In this document: one piece after another, positions 15,364 through 23,424 of the stretch
How the letters are laid out: each line of letters starts with the position of its first letter
Position numbering within the stretch: the first letter of the stretch is position 1
NCBI GenBank assembly: GCA_903929315.1
Contig: CAIYUC010000015.1
Coordinates: 1-35,860, forward strand
Direction: 5' to 3'
DNA length: 35,860 bases
Source: an uncultured Bacteroidales bacterium
GTDB taxonomy: Bacteria > Bacteroidota > Bacteroidia > Bacteroidales > FEN-979
The notes under the pieces: model-generated
The model's input: the letters and a program-made list of their open reading frames with translations, nothing else
Database searches by the model: none
What the model was told of the DNA's origin: nothing
Made by a program: the position numbers and the translations under genes

Positions 15364-16542
15364 ATGACCGGAATATTCGTCATAAGCGATAATATTATTA
15401 CTTCTTTAGGTTTTTCAACTCCTGAAACAATTACCAATATCAGGCAGGATTATATTGGGTTGAAGATTGTCACTGATCCCTCCTTCTCACCGGTTCCGAT
15501 TCCGCTTTCCCAGGTGAACACCCAATTGCTGGAGGAACGGTTCAGTCAACTGGTATCTCTGGTTCATCCGGAAATGACTGGAACAACATTTACGCGGATG
15601 GAGAAAATGCTCATGATTTCTATTTATGATGCAATCCGGGATGTTGATCTTGACCTGTCCGGTGACAGGACTATTCTAGTGCTTTCCACCACCAAAGGAA
15701 ACATCGATCTGTTGGAAGCAGGGAAAAAAGGCCTGTTCAGTGAAAATCGTATTTTCCTTTGGGAACTGGCGGATGTCATAAGGAAATTCTACTGCTTTCA
15801 TCATCCACCACTGATTATCTCGAATGCATGCATTTCAGGATCGATGGCCATCGGAACTGCTTACCGGTATATCCGGTCCGGGTTGTTTGACCATGCCGTG
15901 GTGACCGGCGGCGATATCCTGACAAAATTTGTGATTTCCGGCTTTCAGTCATTTCAGTCTCTGAGTCCTGAGCCCTGCAGACCCTTTGACAGAACCCGAA
16001 ATGGCTTATCGCTTGGGGAGGGCTGTGGCACAATGGTCATTTCTTCCCTGGAACCTGAAGAACCGGGTGATAAGATCACTATTGAAGGGTTCTCAACAAG
16101 CAATGATGCCAATCATATTTCGGGACCTTCCCGGACGGGAGAAGAATTGTTCTGCGCAATTAACAACTCTCTCAAAGAAGCAAAGGTGGCTCCTTCCGCG
16201 ATCGATTTTATTTCTGCCCATGGCACTGCCACCCCCTTCAATGATGAAATGGAATCGAAGGCCCTGGGCCTGGCAAAATTGAATGATATTCCGGTAAACA
16301 GCTTCAAAGGATACTGGGGACATACACTAGGCGCTGCCGGTTTGATTGAATCGATTGCAACCATACATTCAATGAAAGAAAATATGTTGTTCCGGTCGGC
16401 AGGATTCAACGAACCGGGTGTTCCTGAAAAGATCAATGTGATCACCGGACTTAAAGTTGCAAATGTCCGGAACTCTCTTAAGATCGCCTCTGGTTTTGGC
16501 GGATGTAATTCCGCTCTAATCTTTCATAAAAATTCATCATAA
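15364..16542 (+). CDS. Beta-ketoacyl-ACP synthase with intact triad
   Basis: A 392-residue ketosynthase. It keeps the nucleophile Cys156 (SNACISGSMAIG), the first His (ISAHGTATPFND) and the Lys/His pair (NSFKGYWGHTLGAAGLIES). The N-terminus (TGIFVISDNIITSLG) is diverged from the standard VVITGxG. The long open frame upstream of 15364 overlaps the thioesterase gene in another phase and is not coding. The next gene encodes a half-length ketosynthase-like protein without the Cys, so the two may form an active/inactive pair. Confidence 0.88.
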   Translation: MTGIFVISDNIITSLGFSTPETITNIRQDYIGLKIVTDPSFSPVPIPLSQVNTQLLEERFSQLVSLVHPEMTGTTFTRMEKMLMISIYDAIRDVDLDLSGDRTILVLSTTKGNIDLLEAGKKGLFSENRIFLWELADVIRKFYCFHHPPLIISNACISGSMAIGTAYRYIRSGLFDHAVVTGGDILTKFVISGFQSFQSLSPEPCRPFDRTRNGLSLGEGCGTMVISSLEPEEPGDKITIEGFSTSNDANHISGPSRTGEELFCAINNSLKEAKVAPSAIDFISAHGTATPFNDEMESKALGLAKLNDIPVNSFKGYWGHTLGAAGLIESIATIHSMKENMLFRSAGFNEPGVPEKINVITGLKVANVRNSLKIASGFGGCNSALIFHKNSS

Positions 16543-16557
16543 TAGATCTATCATCCT

Positions 16558-17220
16558 ATGGCTGATCACTTTATAACCGGTTGGGGAATAATTAGAAAAA
16601 ACAGCGTTGTGATCGATGGCAAAACCGTGGAGGTTGATGAAAATTATATTAACTTTGCCACTTTTATAAAAGCCCTGTATAAACAGGAACAGCTCAATTA
16701 TCCGAAGTTCTATAAGATGGATAACCTGAGCAAACTTGGGTTCCTGACTGCAGAGTTGATCTTTAAAAGCAGGAATATCCCGGATCAATATAAGAGGGAT
16801 GAATTAGGTGTAATAATAGCCAATTCCAGTTCAAGCCTGGATACGGATATTCATTACCAGGAGACGATTTCCGACAGCGCTGATTATTATCCAAGTCCTT
16901 CGGTATTTGTTTATACCCTGCCAAATATTCTGATCGGGGAAATTTGTATAAAGAACGGGATAAAAGGAGAAAATGCCTTTTTAATCTCGGAAAATTTTAA
17001 TGCTGAACTGATCTGCAATTATGTTGAGAACCTGCTGCAGAATAATCGTATACAGGCATGTATATGCGGATGGGTGGAACTGCTTCATGAAGATTATGAA
17101 TCATTTCTGATGATCATTGAAAAAGAAAAGATACTGGCGGGAAGGAACGAAGAGATTGGTAAATACCTTGCATTCACAAAAGAAAATGTAACTCAGCTTT
17201 ATTTAAATAAGAGAATTTAG
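16558..17220 (+). CDS. Half-length ketosynthase-like protein without catalytic Cys
   Basis: A 220-residue protein corresponding only to the N-terminal half of a ketosynthase (thiolase fold). The start FITGWGIIRKN matches the first strand of ketosynthases. The region DNLSKLGFLTAELIF and YPSPSVFVYTLPNILIGEI line up with the same positions in the KS-like proteins at 18797 and 21486. Where the nucleophile Cys belongs it reads LISENFNAEL. No C-terminal half exists: the ACP gene begins four bases after the stop. It is probably a structural or specificity partner of the 15364 ketosynthase, not a frameshifted gene; the assignment to the fold is by motif only. Confidence 0.65.
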   Translation: MADHFITGWGIIRKNSVVIDGKTVEVDENYINFATFIKALYKQEQLNYPKFYKMDNLSKLGFLTAELIFKSRNIPDQYKRDELGVIIANSSSSLDTDIHYQETISDSADYYPSPSVFVYTLPNILIGEICIKNGIKGENAFLISENFNAELICNYVENLLQNNRIQACICGWVELLHEDYESFLMIIEKEKILAGRNEEIGKYLAFTKENVTQLYLNKRI

Positions 17221-17224
17221 TTTT

Positions 17225-17482
17225 ATGGAAGAACTGATAAACAAACTAAAAAAAGAGGTAATTGAACAGTTGAACCTTGAAGATATTTCGGTTGAAGATT
17301 TGAATCCTGACTCTCCTCTGTTCGGTGAAGGATTAGGATTGGATTCTATCGATGCGCTGGAACTGATCGTACTGTTGGAAAAAAATTATGGAATTAAGAT
17401 CGAGGATCCAAAAGAGGGGAAAAAAATATTTTATTCAATCAGGAGCATGGCTGAATATATCACCGAGCATAAAAAAGGTTAA
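17225..17482 (+). CDS. Acyl carrier protein (second of three)
   Basis: An 85-residue ACP with attachment Ser41 in GLGLDSIDALEL, preceded by the typical LFGEGLGLDS and followed by the LLEKNYGIKI helix II end. It lies between the KS/half-KS pair and the following KS. The DSIDALEL type resembles ACPs of aryl-polyene clusters more than housekeeping AcpP. Start at 17225 gives the usual length. Confidence 0.93.
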   Translation: MEELINKLKKEVIEQLNLEDISVEDLNPDSPLFGEGLGLDSIDALELIVLLEKNYGIKIEDPKEGKKIFYSIRSMAEYITEHKKG

Positions 17483-17485
17483 TGG

Positions 17486-18691
17486 ATGCCGCGGAGGATA
17501 TTTATTACGGGTCTGGGCATTATTTCCGGGATTGGAAATAACCTCCGTGAAACAATGAATTCCCTCCTTCAATCCAGATCCGGGATCGGTAAAATATCCT
17601 ATCGTAAAAACTACCTCACCGAAGATGTTCCCGTTTCAGAAGTCAAATGTTCAGAGGAAGATCTTTTCAGGCTTGCAGATATCACATATAGTGAAGGCTA
17701 TTCCAGAACAGCATTGATGGGGATCATCGCTGCAAAGGAAGCCTGGACCCATGCAAACAGTGTCCATTCACCGGAATTAAGAACGGGGCTGATTTCTGCC
17801 ACGATTGTTGGCGGGATGGATAAATGCGAATTATATTATCAGGATTTCCTTCACAATGATTCGCGAAACATTTATATCAACACCTATGATTGTGCCGACA
17901 GCACCGAAAAGATCGCCGATCTTTTAGGTATCAGGGATTTTCTGACAACCATTAGCACAGCATGTTCTTCCTCTGCAAATGCCCTTTTATTCGGCGCCAG
18001 GATGATCCGTCACGGATTGCTTGATCGTGTTGTTACCGGCGGGACAGAAGCATTGACTAAGTACCATCTCAAAGGATTCAATGCATTAAAAATTCTCGAT
18101 GAAGAACCATGCAAACCATTTGATGCCCGACGAAATGGAATAACATTAGGTGAAGGCGCTGCCTATCTTGTACTTGAATCAGAAGAATCGGTGAAGACCT
18201 CTAACAAACAGATTTTGTGTGAATTGATCGGGTGGGGAAATGCCTGTGAAGCTTTCCATCAGACCGCTTCTTCACCGGATGGGATCGGAGCTTACCTCTC
18301 AATGAAAAAAGCTCTGGATCTGTCAGGTTTAAATCCGGGAACTGTCGATTATATAAATGCACATGGCACCGGAACTGATATTAATGACATTGCTGAAGGC
18401 CTTGCCATTGAAAGACTTTTCGGGCAGGATATACCTCTGGTCAGTTCCACCAAGCCCTTCACCGGACACACGACCAGTGCAGCCGGTGCAGCAGAAGCCA
18501 TCTTATCGATCCTATGCATTCAGCATCAAATGATCCTTCCCAACCTGAATTTCTCAAAACCAATGAAAGAGTTAACTTTTACCCCAGTTACTAAATTGCT
18601 CAGGAATGTTCCGGTAAATACTGTGATGTCGAATTCATTTGGGTTCGGGGGGAATGATACAAGTTTGATCTTCAGGAGAGTAACAAGGTAA
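17486..18691 (+). CDS. Beta-ketoacyl-ACP synthase (FabF-like), copy A
   Basis: A 401-residue ketosynthase with Cys160 (STACSSSANALLFG), His in INAHGTGTDIND and Lys/His in SSTKPFTGHTTSAAGAAEA. It is closely related to the 20270 ketosynthase over its full length (shared QTASSPDGIGA-type segment and matching ends SNSFGFGGND). It is followed by a KS-like partner (18797) lacking the Cys, as the 20270 copy is followed by 21486. It probably forms a KS / chain-length-factor heterodimer with that partner. Confidence 0.92.
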   Translation: MPRRIFITGLGIISGIGNNLRETMNSLLQSRSGIGKISYRKNYLTEDVPVSEVKCSEEDLFRLADITYSEGYSRTALMGIIAAKEAWTHANSVHSPELRTGLISATIVGGMDKCELYYQDFLHNDSRNIYINTYDCADSTEKIADLLGIRDFLTTISTACSSSANALLFGARMIRHGLLDRVVTGGTEALTKYHLKGFNALKILDEEPCKPFDARRNGITLGEGAAYLVLESEESVKTSNKQILCELIGWGNACEAFHQTASSPDGIGAYLSMKKALDLSGLNPGTVDYINAHGTGTDINDIAEGLAIERLFGQDIPLVSSTKPFTGHTTSAAGAAEAILSILCIQHQMILPNLNFSKPMKELTFTPVTKLLRNVPVNTVMSNSFGFGGNDTSLIFRRVTR

Positions 18692-18796
18692 CAAAGTAAC
18701 ACAGTGACAAAGTAACAGTAACAATTCCTCCCTTCCCCTTTTTGGGGGAAGGGCCGGGGTTAGGGGTATAAAGTGACAAAGTAACAAAGTCAGAAA
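18692..18796. repeat. Short dispersed-repeat insertion between KS and partner gene
   Basis: The 105 bases consist of tandem variants of AAAGTAACA / AAAGTGACA around a GC-rich hairpin. The 15-mer AGTGACAAAGTAACA occurs at 18703-18717 and again at 18772-18786. Between them CCCTTCCCC (18730-18738) pairs perfectly with GGGGAAGGG (18745-18753). CAAAGTAACACA (18692-18703) recurs inverted at 33913-33924. In the paralogous gene pair downstream, the two coding frames are adjacent or overlapping with no such element, so this is best read as an insertion. Confidence 0.7.
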
Positions 18797-19855
18797 GTGA
18801 CAGCATATATAAACGGAATCGGTCTTATTTCACCGCAAAAAACTGCGGAAGGAAAGGATTTCCTTACGGAGATCATTGAGCACAATGCTGATTACCTGAA
18901 ATGTTTGGAGCCGGATTACAAAAAATATCTCGATCCATTGCTGGCACGCCGCCTGAGCCGGCTGATCAGGATGGGAATAACCTCCGCAAAACTTTGTCTG
19001 GACCAAGCTGGAATCTCTATGCCGGATGCCATTATCACCGGGACAGGGTTGGGAAGTATTGAGGATACTGAGAAAATACTGGGTACCATCCATCTTGATA
19101 AGGTTCTCCTCAACCCCACCCCCTTCATCCAATCCACCTATAATACCATCAGCTCGCAGATTGCCATTAATCTGAAATGCTCCGGATATAATTCAACCTA
19201 TGTTCACAGGTCATTCTCATTTGAAAGCGGTCTCCTCGATGCATTGATGCAACTGGAAGAAAAGAGCGCTATAAATGTCCTCGTCGGTGGAATCGACGAA
19301 ATGTCCATGAACCACCTTTCCCTCATCCGGAGGTTAGGTCATTGGAAAATGGAACCGGTGAACAACCTGGAAATCCTTAAAAGTAAGACAAAGGGCGCTC
19401 TTCCAGGAGAAGGCTCCGGTTATTTTATCCTTTCTTCCGAAAAGAACGAAAAAAGCTATGCACGGATCTTAAGTGTAAAAACGATTTACAAACCGGATAG
19501 CACGGATGAAGTTGAAAAGGAAATCAGGAATATCATTACTTCAGCAGGGTTAACAATGCAGGATGTGGATATCTTTCTTACCGGAATGAACGGCGATCAG
19601 GACTTTGACCCGATTTATTACACACTGGCTGAAAAACTTTTCACTGATAAAACACTTCTTTATTTCAAACACCTGTGTGGTGAATACCATACCTCTACTG
19701 GTTTCGCACTTTGGGTTGCAGCGAATATCCTTAAACGACAGGTGATCCCTCCTGTTCTTATAATCAAAATTACGCCTTTAACTAATATCAGGAACATTTT
19801 GATTTACAATCAATATAGGAATGTACATCATTCATTGATCCTGGTAGCAGCATGA
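18797..19855 (+). CDS. KS-like partner (chain-length-factor type), copy A
   Basis: A 352-residue ketosynthase-fold protein without the nucleophile Cys: the position reads YVHRSFSFESGLLDAL. It retains the ketosynthase N-terminus (AYINGIGLISPQ) and a C-terminal FKHLCGEYHTSTGFALW that corresponds to the KxxxGHxxxxSG region. Chain-length factors of type II systems are similar Cys-less partners of an active KS. The likely start is GTG at 18797, giving MTAYINGIG, equivalent to MKQVYINGVG of copy B. That GTG lies inside an AAAGTGACA unit of the repeat element just upstream. No good Shine-Dalgarno is present. Confidence 0.82.
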   Translation: MTAYINGIGLISPQKTAEGKDFLTEIIEHNADYLKCLEPDYKKYLDPLLARRLSRLIRMGITSAKLCLDQAGISMPDAIITGTGLGSIEDTEKILGTIHLDKVLLNPTPFIQSTYNTISSQIAINLKCSGYNSTYVHRSFSFESGLLDALMQLEEKSAINVLVGGIDEMSMNHLSLIRRLGHWKMEPVNNLEILKSKTKGALPGEGSGYFILSSEKNEKSYARILSVKTIYKPDSTDEVEKEIRNIITSAGLTMQDVDIFLTGMNGDQDFDPIYYTLAEKLFTDKTLLYFKHLCGEYHTSTGFALWVAANILKRQVIPPVLIIKITPLTNIRNILIYNQYRNVHHSLILVAA

Positions 19856-19989
19856 TCCTTAGTCTTTTAATAATTTTCCCCTTTTCTTCTTTCCTTTTTT
19901 TATTCATTGCTTTATTAAACCCTATCAGGGTTTTGGTTGACAGATTCGGTTCATCAACAACCGGTATCACCGATGGTTATTCAGATTAA
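19852..19989 (+). CDS. Possible 45-residue membrane peptide or gene remnant
   Basis: An ATGA overlap with the previous gene's stop opens a 45-codon frame. It has one strongly hydrophobic segment (MILSLLIIFPFSSFLFLFIALL) followed by a short polar tail, ending exactly at the terminator hairpin. The corresponding position after the paralogous KS-like gene (22554) holds the polysaccharide deacetylase, which also starts with a hydrophobic anchor. This could therefore be a truncated leftover of a duplicated deacetylase gene, or a genuine small membrane protein. Too short to decide. Confidence 0.25.
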   Translation: MILSLLIIFPFSSFLFLFIALLNPIRVLVDRFGSSTTGITDGYSD

Positions 19990-20008
19990 AGCCCTTCGGG
20001 CTTTTATT
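19988..20008 (+). terminator. Probable intrinsic terminator within the cluster
   Basis: AAAGCCC (19988-19994) and GGGCTTT (19998-20004) form a seven-base-pair stem with a three-base loop, followed by TATT. It comes directly after the small frame 19852-19989 and is followed by 260 bases without a gene, so the first transcription unit of the cluster may end here. It is roughly symmetric and could work in both directions. Confidence 0.5.
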
Positions 20009-20269
20009 CAGATAAAATCGCTTTTCATATTCAATCCAGCCATCAAACCTATATCAGTAGATTACTCTCGTTTGCTCTAAGATTGCTTCAACAATTGGAC
20101 TGGCATTGATATAATCCCGAAGGGATGAGATTATTTTTATTCACACACATTCACTCCTTCACCCAAACTCCCGTTTCAAAGTCTTCTTATAATTTCCTCA
20201 TTCATTTTTTCCTTTTACCTTTGCACCTCTTCAGGAGAAATACTTCGGTCAGGCAATAAATTATTTCAA
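20009..20269 (+). promoter_or_regulatory. Intergenic region with candidate promoter for second KS block
   Basis: No coding sequence is supported here. TACCTTTG at 20216-20223 matches the Bacteroidota -7 box and would start transcription about 40 bases before the ketosynthase ATG at 20270; no clear TTTG lies at -33. ATCCC/GGGAT (20114-20126) forms a small palindrome in a sequence (AATCCCGAAGGGATGAGATT) of the kind often dispersed between Bacteroidota genes. A purine-rich CAGGAG lies at about 20231 but is too far from the ATG to serve as its ribosome site. Confidence 0.35.
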
Positions 20270-21478
20270 ATGTCTCAAAGGGTTTTCGTTACAGGTATAG
20301 GCATCATTTCAGCCATTGGCAATGATGTTAATGAAACCTTGTCGTCCCTTATTTCAGAAACAACAGGTATTGGAGAGATTACGCTCTTTGATACCATTCA
20401 CAAAGGCAAATTTCCCCTTGCTGAGGTGAAACTGTCGAACGATGAACTACGCGAAATGACCGGGAATTCCGGTAGGAGAAATCTTACACGTACAGCTTTA
20501 CTTGGTATGGTAGCCGCCAATGCTGCCCTGCAGGCAAGTACTATTAAGGATCTTACAAAATTCAGGACCGGACTAATATCGGCCACTACCGTGGGCGGGA
20601 TGGATCGTAGTGAGAACTTTTTTAAGGAATTCCTGCAGGATAACCGCAAGGGTAAGTTGATCGATATCGTGAACCATGATTGTGGGGATAGTACGACCCG
20701 TATTGCCGAATATACCGGTATCAATGGTTTCCGGACGACCCTCAGCACAGCCTGTTCCTCCTCTGCCAATTCTATTATTTTCGGCGCCCAGCTTATCAAA
20801 GCCGGGCTGATGGATCGTGCTATTGCAGGTGGATCGGATGCCGTCACAAAATTCACCCTGAATGGGTTCAACACCCTGATGATCCTTGACAAGGAGAGAT
20901 GTAAGCCGTTTGATGAGCACCGTAATGGGCTTACACTTGGAGAAGGAGCGGCTTTCCTGGTGCTGGAATCGGAGGAAATAGTCAGCCGTTCAGGTAAAAT
21001 GATTTACTGTGAATTGACCGGTTATGCAAATGCAAACGATGCTTATCACCAAACGGCTTCTTCCCCGGAAGGAACCGGCGCATTCCTTGCAATGCAGGGA
21101 GCGCTCAACATGAGCAACATTAAGGCAGACCAGATCGATTATATCAATGTCCATGGAACAGGCACTCAAAATAATGATCTTTCCGAAGGAATAGCGCTGG
21201 AAAGACTGTTTGGTGAAAAAGTGCCGCCTTTCAGTTCCACAAAATCGTTTACCGGTCATACCTTGGGAGCTGCCGGCGCTGTCGAAGCAGTATTGTCAGT
21301 ATTAGCAATCTGCAATCGGATGATCTATCCGAACCTCCATTTTTCTACCCCGATGAAGGAACTGAAAATTCAACCGGTGACGAAATTGAGTCAGGATGTT
21401 GAAGTGAGAAATGTTCTATCCAATTCATTCGGTTTCGGAGGAAATAACTCAACACTGATATTTTCAAAGTATGACTGA
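20270..21478 (+). CDS. Beta-ketoacyl-ACP synthase (FabF-like), copy B
   Basis: A 402-residue ketosynthase with Cys162 (STACSSSANSIIFG), His in INVHGTGTQNND, and Lys/His in SSTKSFTGHTLGAAGAVEA. It aligns end to end with copy A (17486). The two appear to have arisen by tandem duplication together with their Cys-less partners. Its stop codon lies within a few bases of the partner's start. Because copies A and B both keep a full active site, they may work on different chain lengths or at different positions in the pathway. Confidence 0.92.
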   Translation: MSQRVFVTGIGIISAIGNDVNETLSSLISETTGIGEITLFDTIHKGKFPLAEVKLSNDELREMTGNSGRRNLTRTALLGMVAANAALQASTIKDLTKFRTGLISATTVGGMDRSENFFKEFLQDNRKGKLIDIVNHDCGDSTTRIAEYTGINGFRTTLSTACSSSANSIIFGAQLIKAGLMDRAIAGGSDAVTKFTLNGFNTLMILDKERCKPFDEHRNGLTLGEGAAFLVLESEEIVSRSGKMIYCELTGYANANDAYHQTASSPEGTGAFLAMQGALNMSNIKADQIDYINVHGTGTQNNDLSEGIALERLFGEKVPPFSSTKSFTGHTLGAAGAVEAVLSVLAICNRMIYPNLHFSTPMKELKIQPVTKLSQDVEVRNVLSNSFGFGGNNSTLIFSKYD

Positions 21479-21485
21479 AACGGGG

Positions 21486-22553
21486 ATGAAGCAGGTATAT
21501 ATCAACGGTGTAGGGAATATTTCCCCTCAAAAAACATTTGACAATGCACTATTCCTGGATGAGGTCGTAGCTGTTGAATCAAACCGGTTGAAATGCCAAG
21601 ATCCAAATTATAAGGATTATATCAGCGGAGATATGGCGAGAAGAATGAGCCATATCATTAAGATGGGGATCGCTGCATCAAACATTTGTCTTAAGGATGC
21701 AGGGGCACCTTTGCCTGATGCCATCATCACAGGTACTGGTCTGGGTTGCATTGAAGATACCGAGAAATTTCTTTCCACCCTGATCAGGAACAATGAAGAG
21801 TTCCTCACTCCTACTTCATTTATCCAATCCACTCATAACACTGTCAGTGCGCAGATCGCCCTCCTGCTGAAATGCCATAACTATAATTTCACCTATGTAA
21901 ACCGTGGGATTTCATTCGAGAGTGCATTATTGGACAGCCTTATTCAACTTCGTCTCGGTCAGGCAACGACAGTATTGCTTGGAGGAATGGATGAGCTCAC
22001 GGACAATTCTTTTACGATCATGAACCGGTTAGGACACTGGAGGAGAAAACCTGTGAATAATCTTGGATTGTTCCAGGATAAGACGCGCGGCAGCATCGCC
22101 GGCGAAGGGGCTGCATTTTTCCTGTTGTCGACGGACAAGACCGAAAATTCCTATGCAAAAGTAATCGGGGTAGATACCTTTTTCAAACCATTGGATACTT
22201 CTGAAATTCAATCACGCATTCAGCAATTTATACAAAAACAAAATCTTTCAATAGAAGGGATAGACCTGGTCATACTTGGGATGAATGGTGACCCGACTCA
22301 GGATATGAACTATGAACTGCTTCGGTTGGATCTTTTAAGAAATACCAGAACAGGCTGCTTTAAACATCTTTGCGGTGAATATTTTACTTCCGGTGCATTT
22401 GCCTTATGGCTGGCCGCGAAGATCCTCAAACATCAAAGGATACCACCGGTTGTTTTATCAGGTTTCCTTGCCGGCACAAAGATGAAAAATATCCTCATCT
22501 ATAATCACTACCGCAATCTTGATCATTCATTAATGCTTATCAGCCAGGATTAG
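21486..22553 (+). CDS. KS-like partner (chain-length-factor type), copy B
   Basis: A 355-residue Cys-less ketosynthase-fold protein. The nucleophile position reads YVNRGISFESALLDSL. The conserved framework is the same as in copy A: YINGVGNISPQKTF, DAIITGTGLGCIEDTEKF, FIQSTHNTVSAQIA and FKHLCGEYFTSGAFALW. ATG at 21486 is chosen by alignment with copy A. An ATG at 21471, overlapping the KS stop by eight bases, would add five residues and is also possible. Probable heterodimer partner of the 20270 ketosynthase. Confidence 0.82.
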   Translation: MKQVYINGVGNISPQKTFDNALFLDEVVAVESNRLKCQDPNYKDYISGDMARRMSHIIKMGIAASNICLKDAGAPLPDAIITGTGLGCIEDTEKFLSTLIRNNEEFLTPTSFIQSTHNTVSAQIALLLKCHNYNFTYVNRGISFESALLDSLIQLRLGQATTVLLGGMDELTDNSFTIMNRLGHWRRKPVNNLGLFQDKTRGSIAGEGAAFFLLSTDKTENSYAKVIGVDTFFKPLDTSEIQSRIQQFIQKQNLSIEGIDLVILGMNGDPTQDMNYELLRLDLLRNTRTGCFKHLCGEYFTSGAFALWLAAKILKHQRIPPVVLSGFLAGTKMKNILIYNHYRNLDHSLMLISQD

Positions 22554-23327
22554 ATGATCACATTCAGAACGACTTCGATAACCTTTTTCATCTTCCTGTT
22601 TGTGATGAACATGATCTCGCTGTCAATGCACCTGGTCCCGGTATTGTTTTATGTCATCCTTGTTTTTGTTTACATGTTCCTGTCTGTTTTTTTATCTTTT
22701 TTCATCAGCAGTGGTTTTTATATGAAAGCGTATTGTAAAAAAGAAACGAAGGAAAAGATCATTGCACTTACCTTTGATGACGGTCCTGACCCTGAAATAA
22801 CACGTGCAATCCTCGATATTCTAAAGGGAAAAGCAAAGGCAACTTTTTTCTGCATCGGAAGGAAGATTGACAACAATGAACAAATCTTAAAACGGATGGA
22901 TCAGGAAGGCCATCTTATAGGTAGTCATTCTTATTCCCATTCCGATTGGTTCGATTTATTTTCTTCCACAATGATGAAAAACGAATTCTTTAGTACCGAT
23001 CAAAAAATCCTTGAAATTACCGGCAAAAAGCCATTGTTGTTCAGACCTCCTTATGGTGTCATTAACCCACCCCTGAAAAAAGCTTTGCGATCCTTCCTCT
23101 ATCATATTATCGGATTCAGCAACCGGGCATGGGATACAACGACAAAAAACGAGGGAAAGATCCTGGAACGGCTGGTCCGTAAACTTAAACCCGGGGATGT
23201 CGTGCTGTTGCACGATTCCATTCCACAGTGTATTCCTGTCCTGATAGGATTCATGAAGTATATTGAAGAGAATGGATTTACCGTTGTAAGTCTCGCTGAA
23301 TTGTTCGAAATTCAACCTTATGCCTGA
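22554..23327 (+). CDS. Membrane-anchored polysaccharide deacetylase (NodB domain)
   Basis: A 257-residue protein. Two hydrophobic segments (about 8-25 and 29-55) anchor it; the NodB catalytic domain starts near residue 68. The metal and catalytic motifs are present: ALTFDDGPDP (Asp75, Asp76), GSHSYSHSDW (His125, His129), LFRPPYG, and VVLLHDS near the end. The family removes acetyl groups from carbohydrate amides. Homologues are common passengers in flexirubin-type clusters, where their substrate is not established to my knowledge. The gene starts immediately after the KS-like gene's stop. Confidence 0.88.
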   Translation: MITFRTTSITFFIFLFVMNMISLSMHLVPVLFYVILVFVYMFLSVFLSFFISSGFYMKAYCKKETKEKIIALTFDDGPDPEITRAILDILKGKAKATFFCIGRKIDNNEQILKRMDQEGHLIGSHSYSHSDWFDLFSSTMMKNEFFSTDQKILEITGKKPLLFRPPYGVINPPLKKALRSFLYHIIGFSNRAWDTTTKNEGKILERLVRKLKPGDVVLLHDSIPQCIPVLIGFMKYIEENGFTVVSLAELFEIQPYA

Positions 23328-23383
23328 TCTGATCCAAAAAACTCACCCCCTCAACAGGGTTGTCCAAATAGCCTTTTTTTACT

Positions 23384-23407
23384 GCAGAGGCGCAGAGACG
23401 CAGAGAA
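23384..23407. repeat. GCAGAG-type dispersed intergenic repeat
   Basis: A 24-base run of the form GCAGAGGCGCAGAGACGCAG plus AGAA, i.e. degenerate nine-base units. Sequences of this type are widely scattered between genes in several bacterial phyla. It sits in the gap between the deacetylase stop and the LolA-like start. The open frame through it (from 23320) is therefore unlikely to be translated from there. Confidence 0.6.
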
Positions 23408-23424
23408 ATATATTAAGAAAATCA

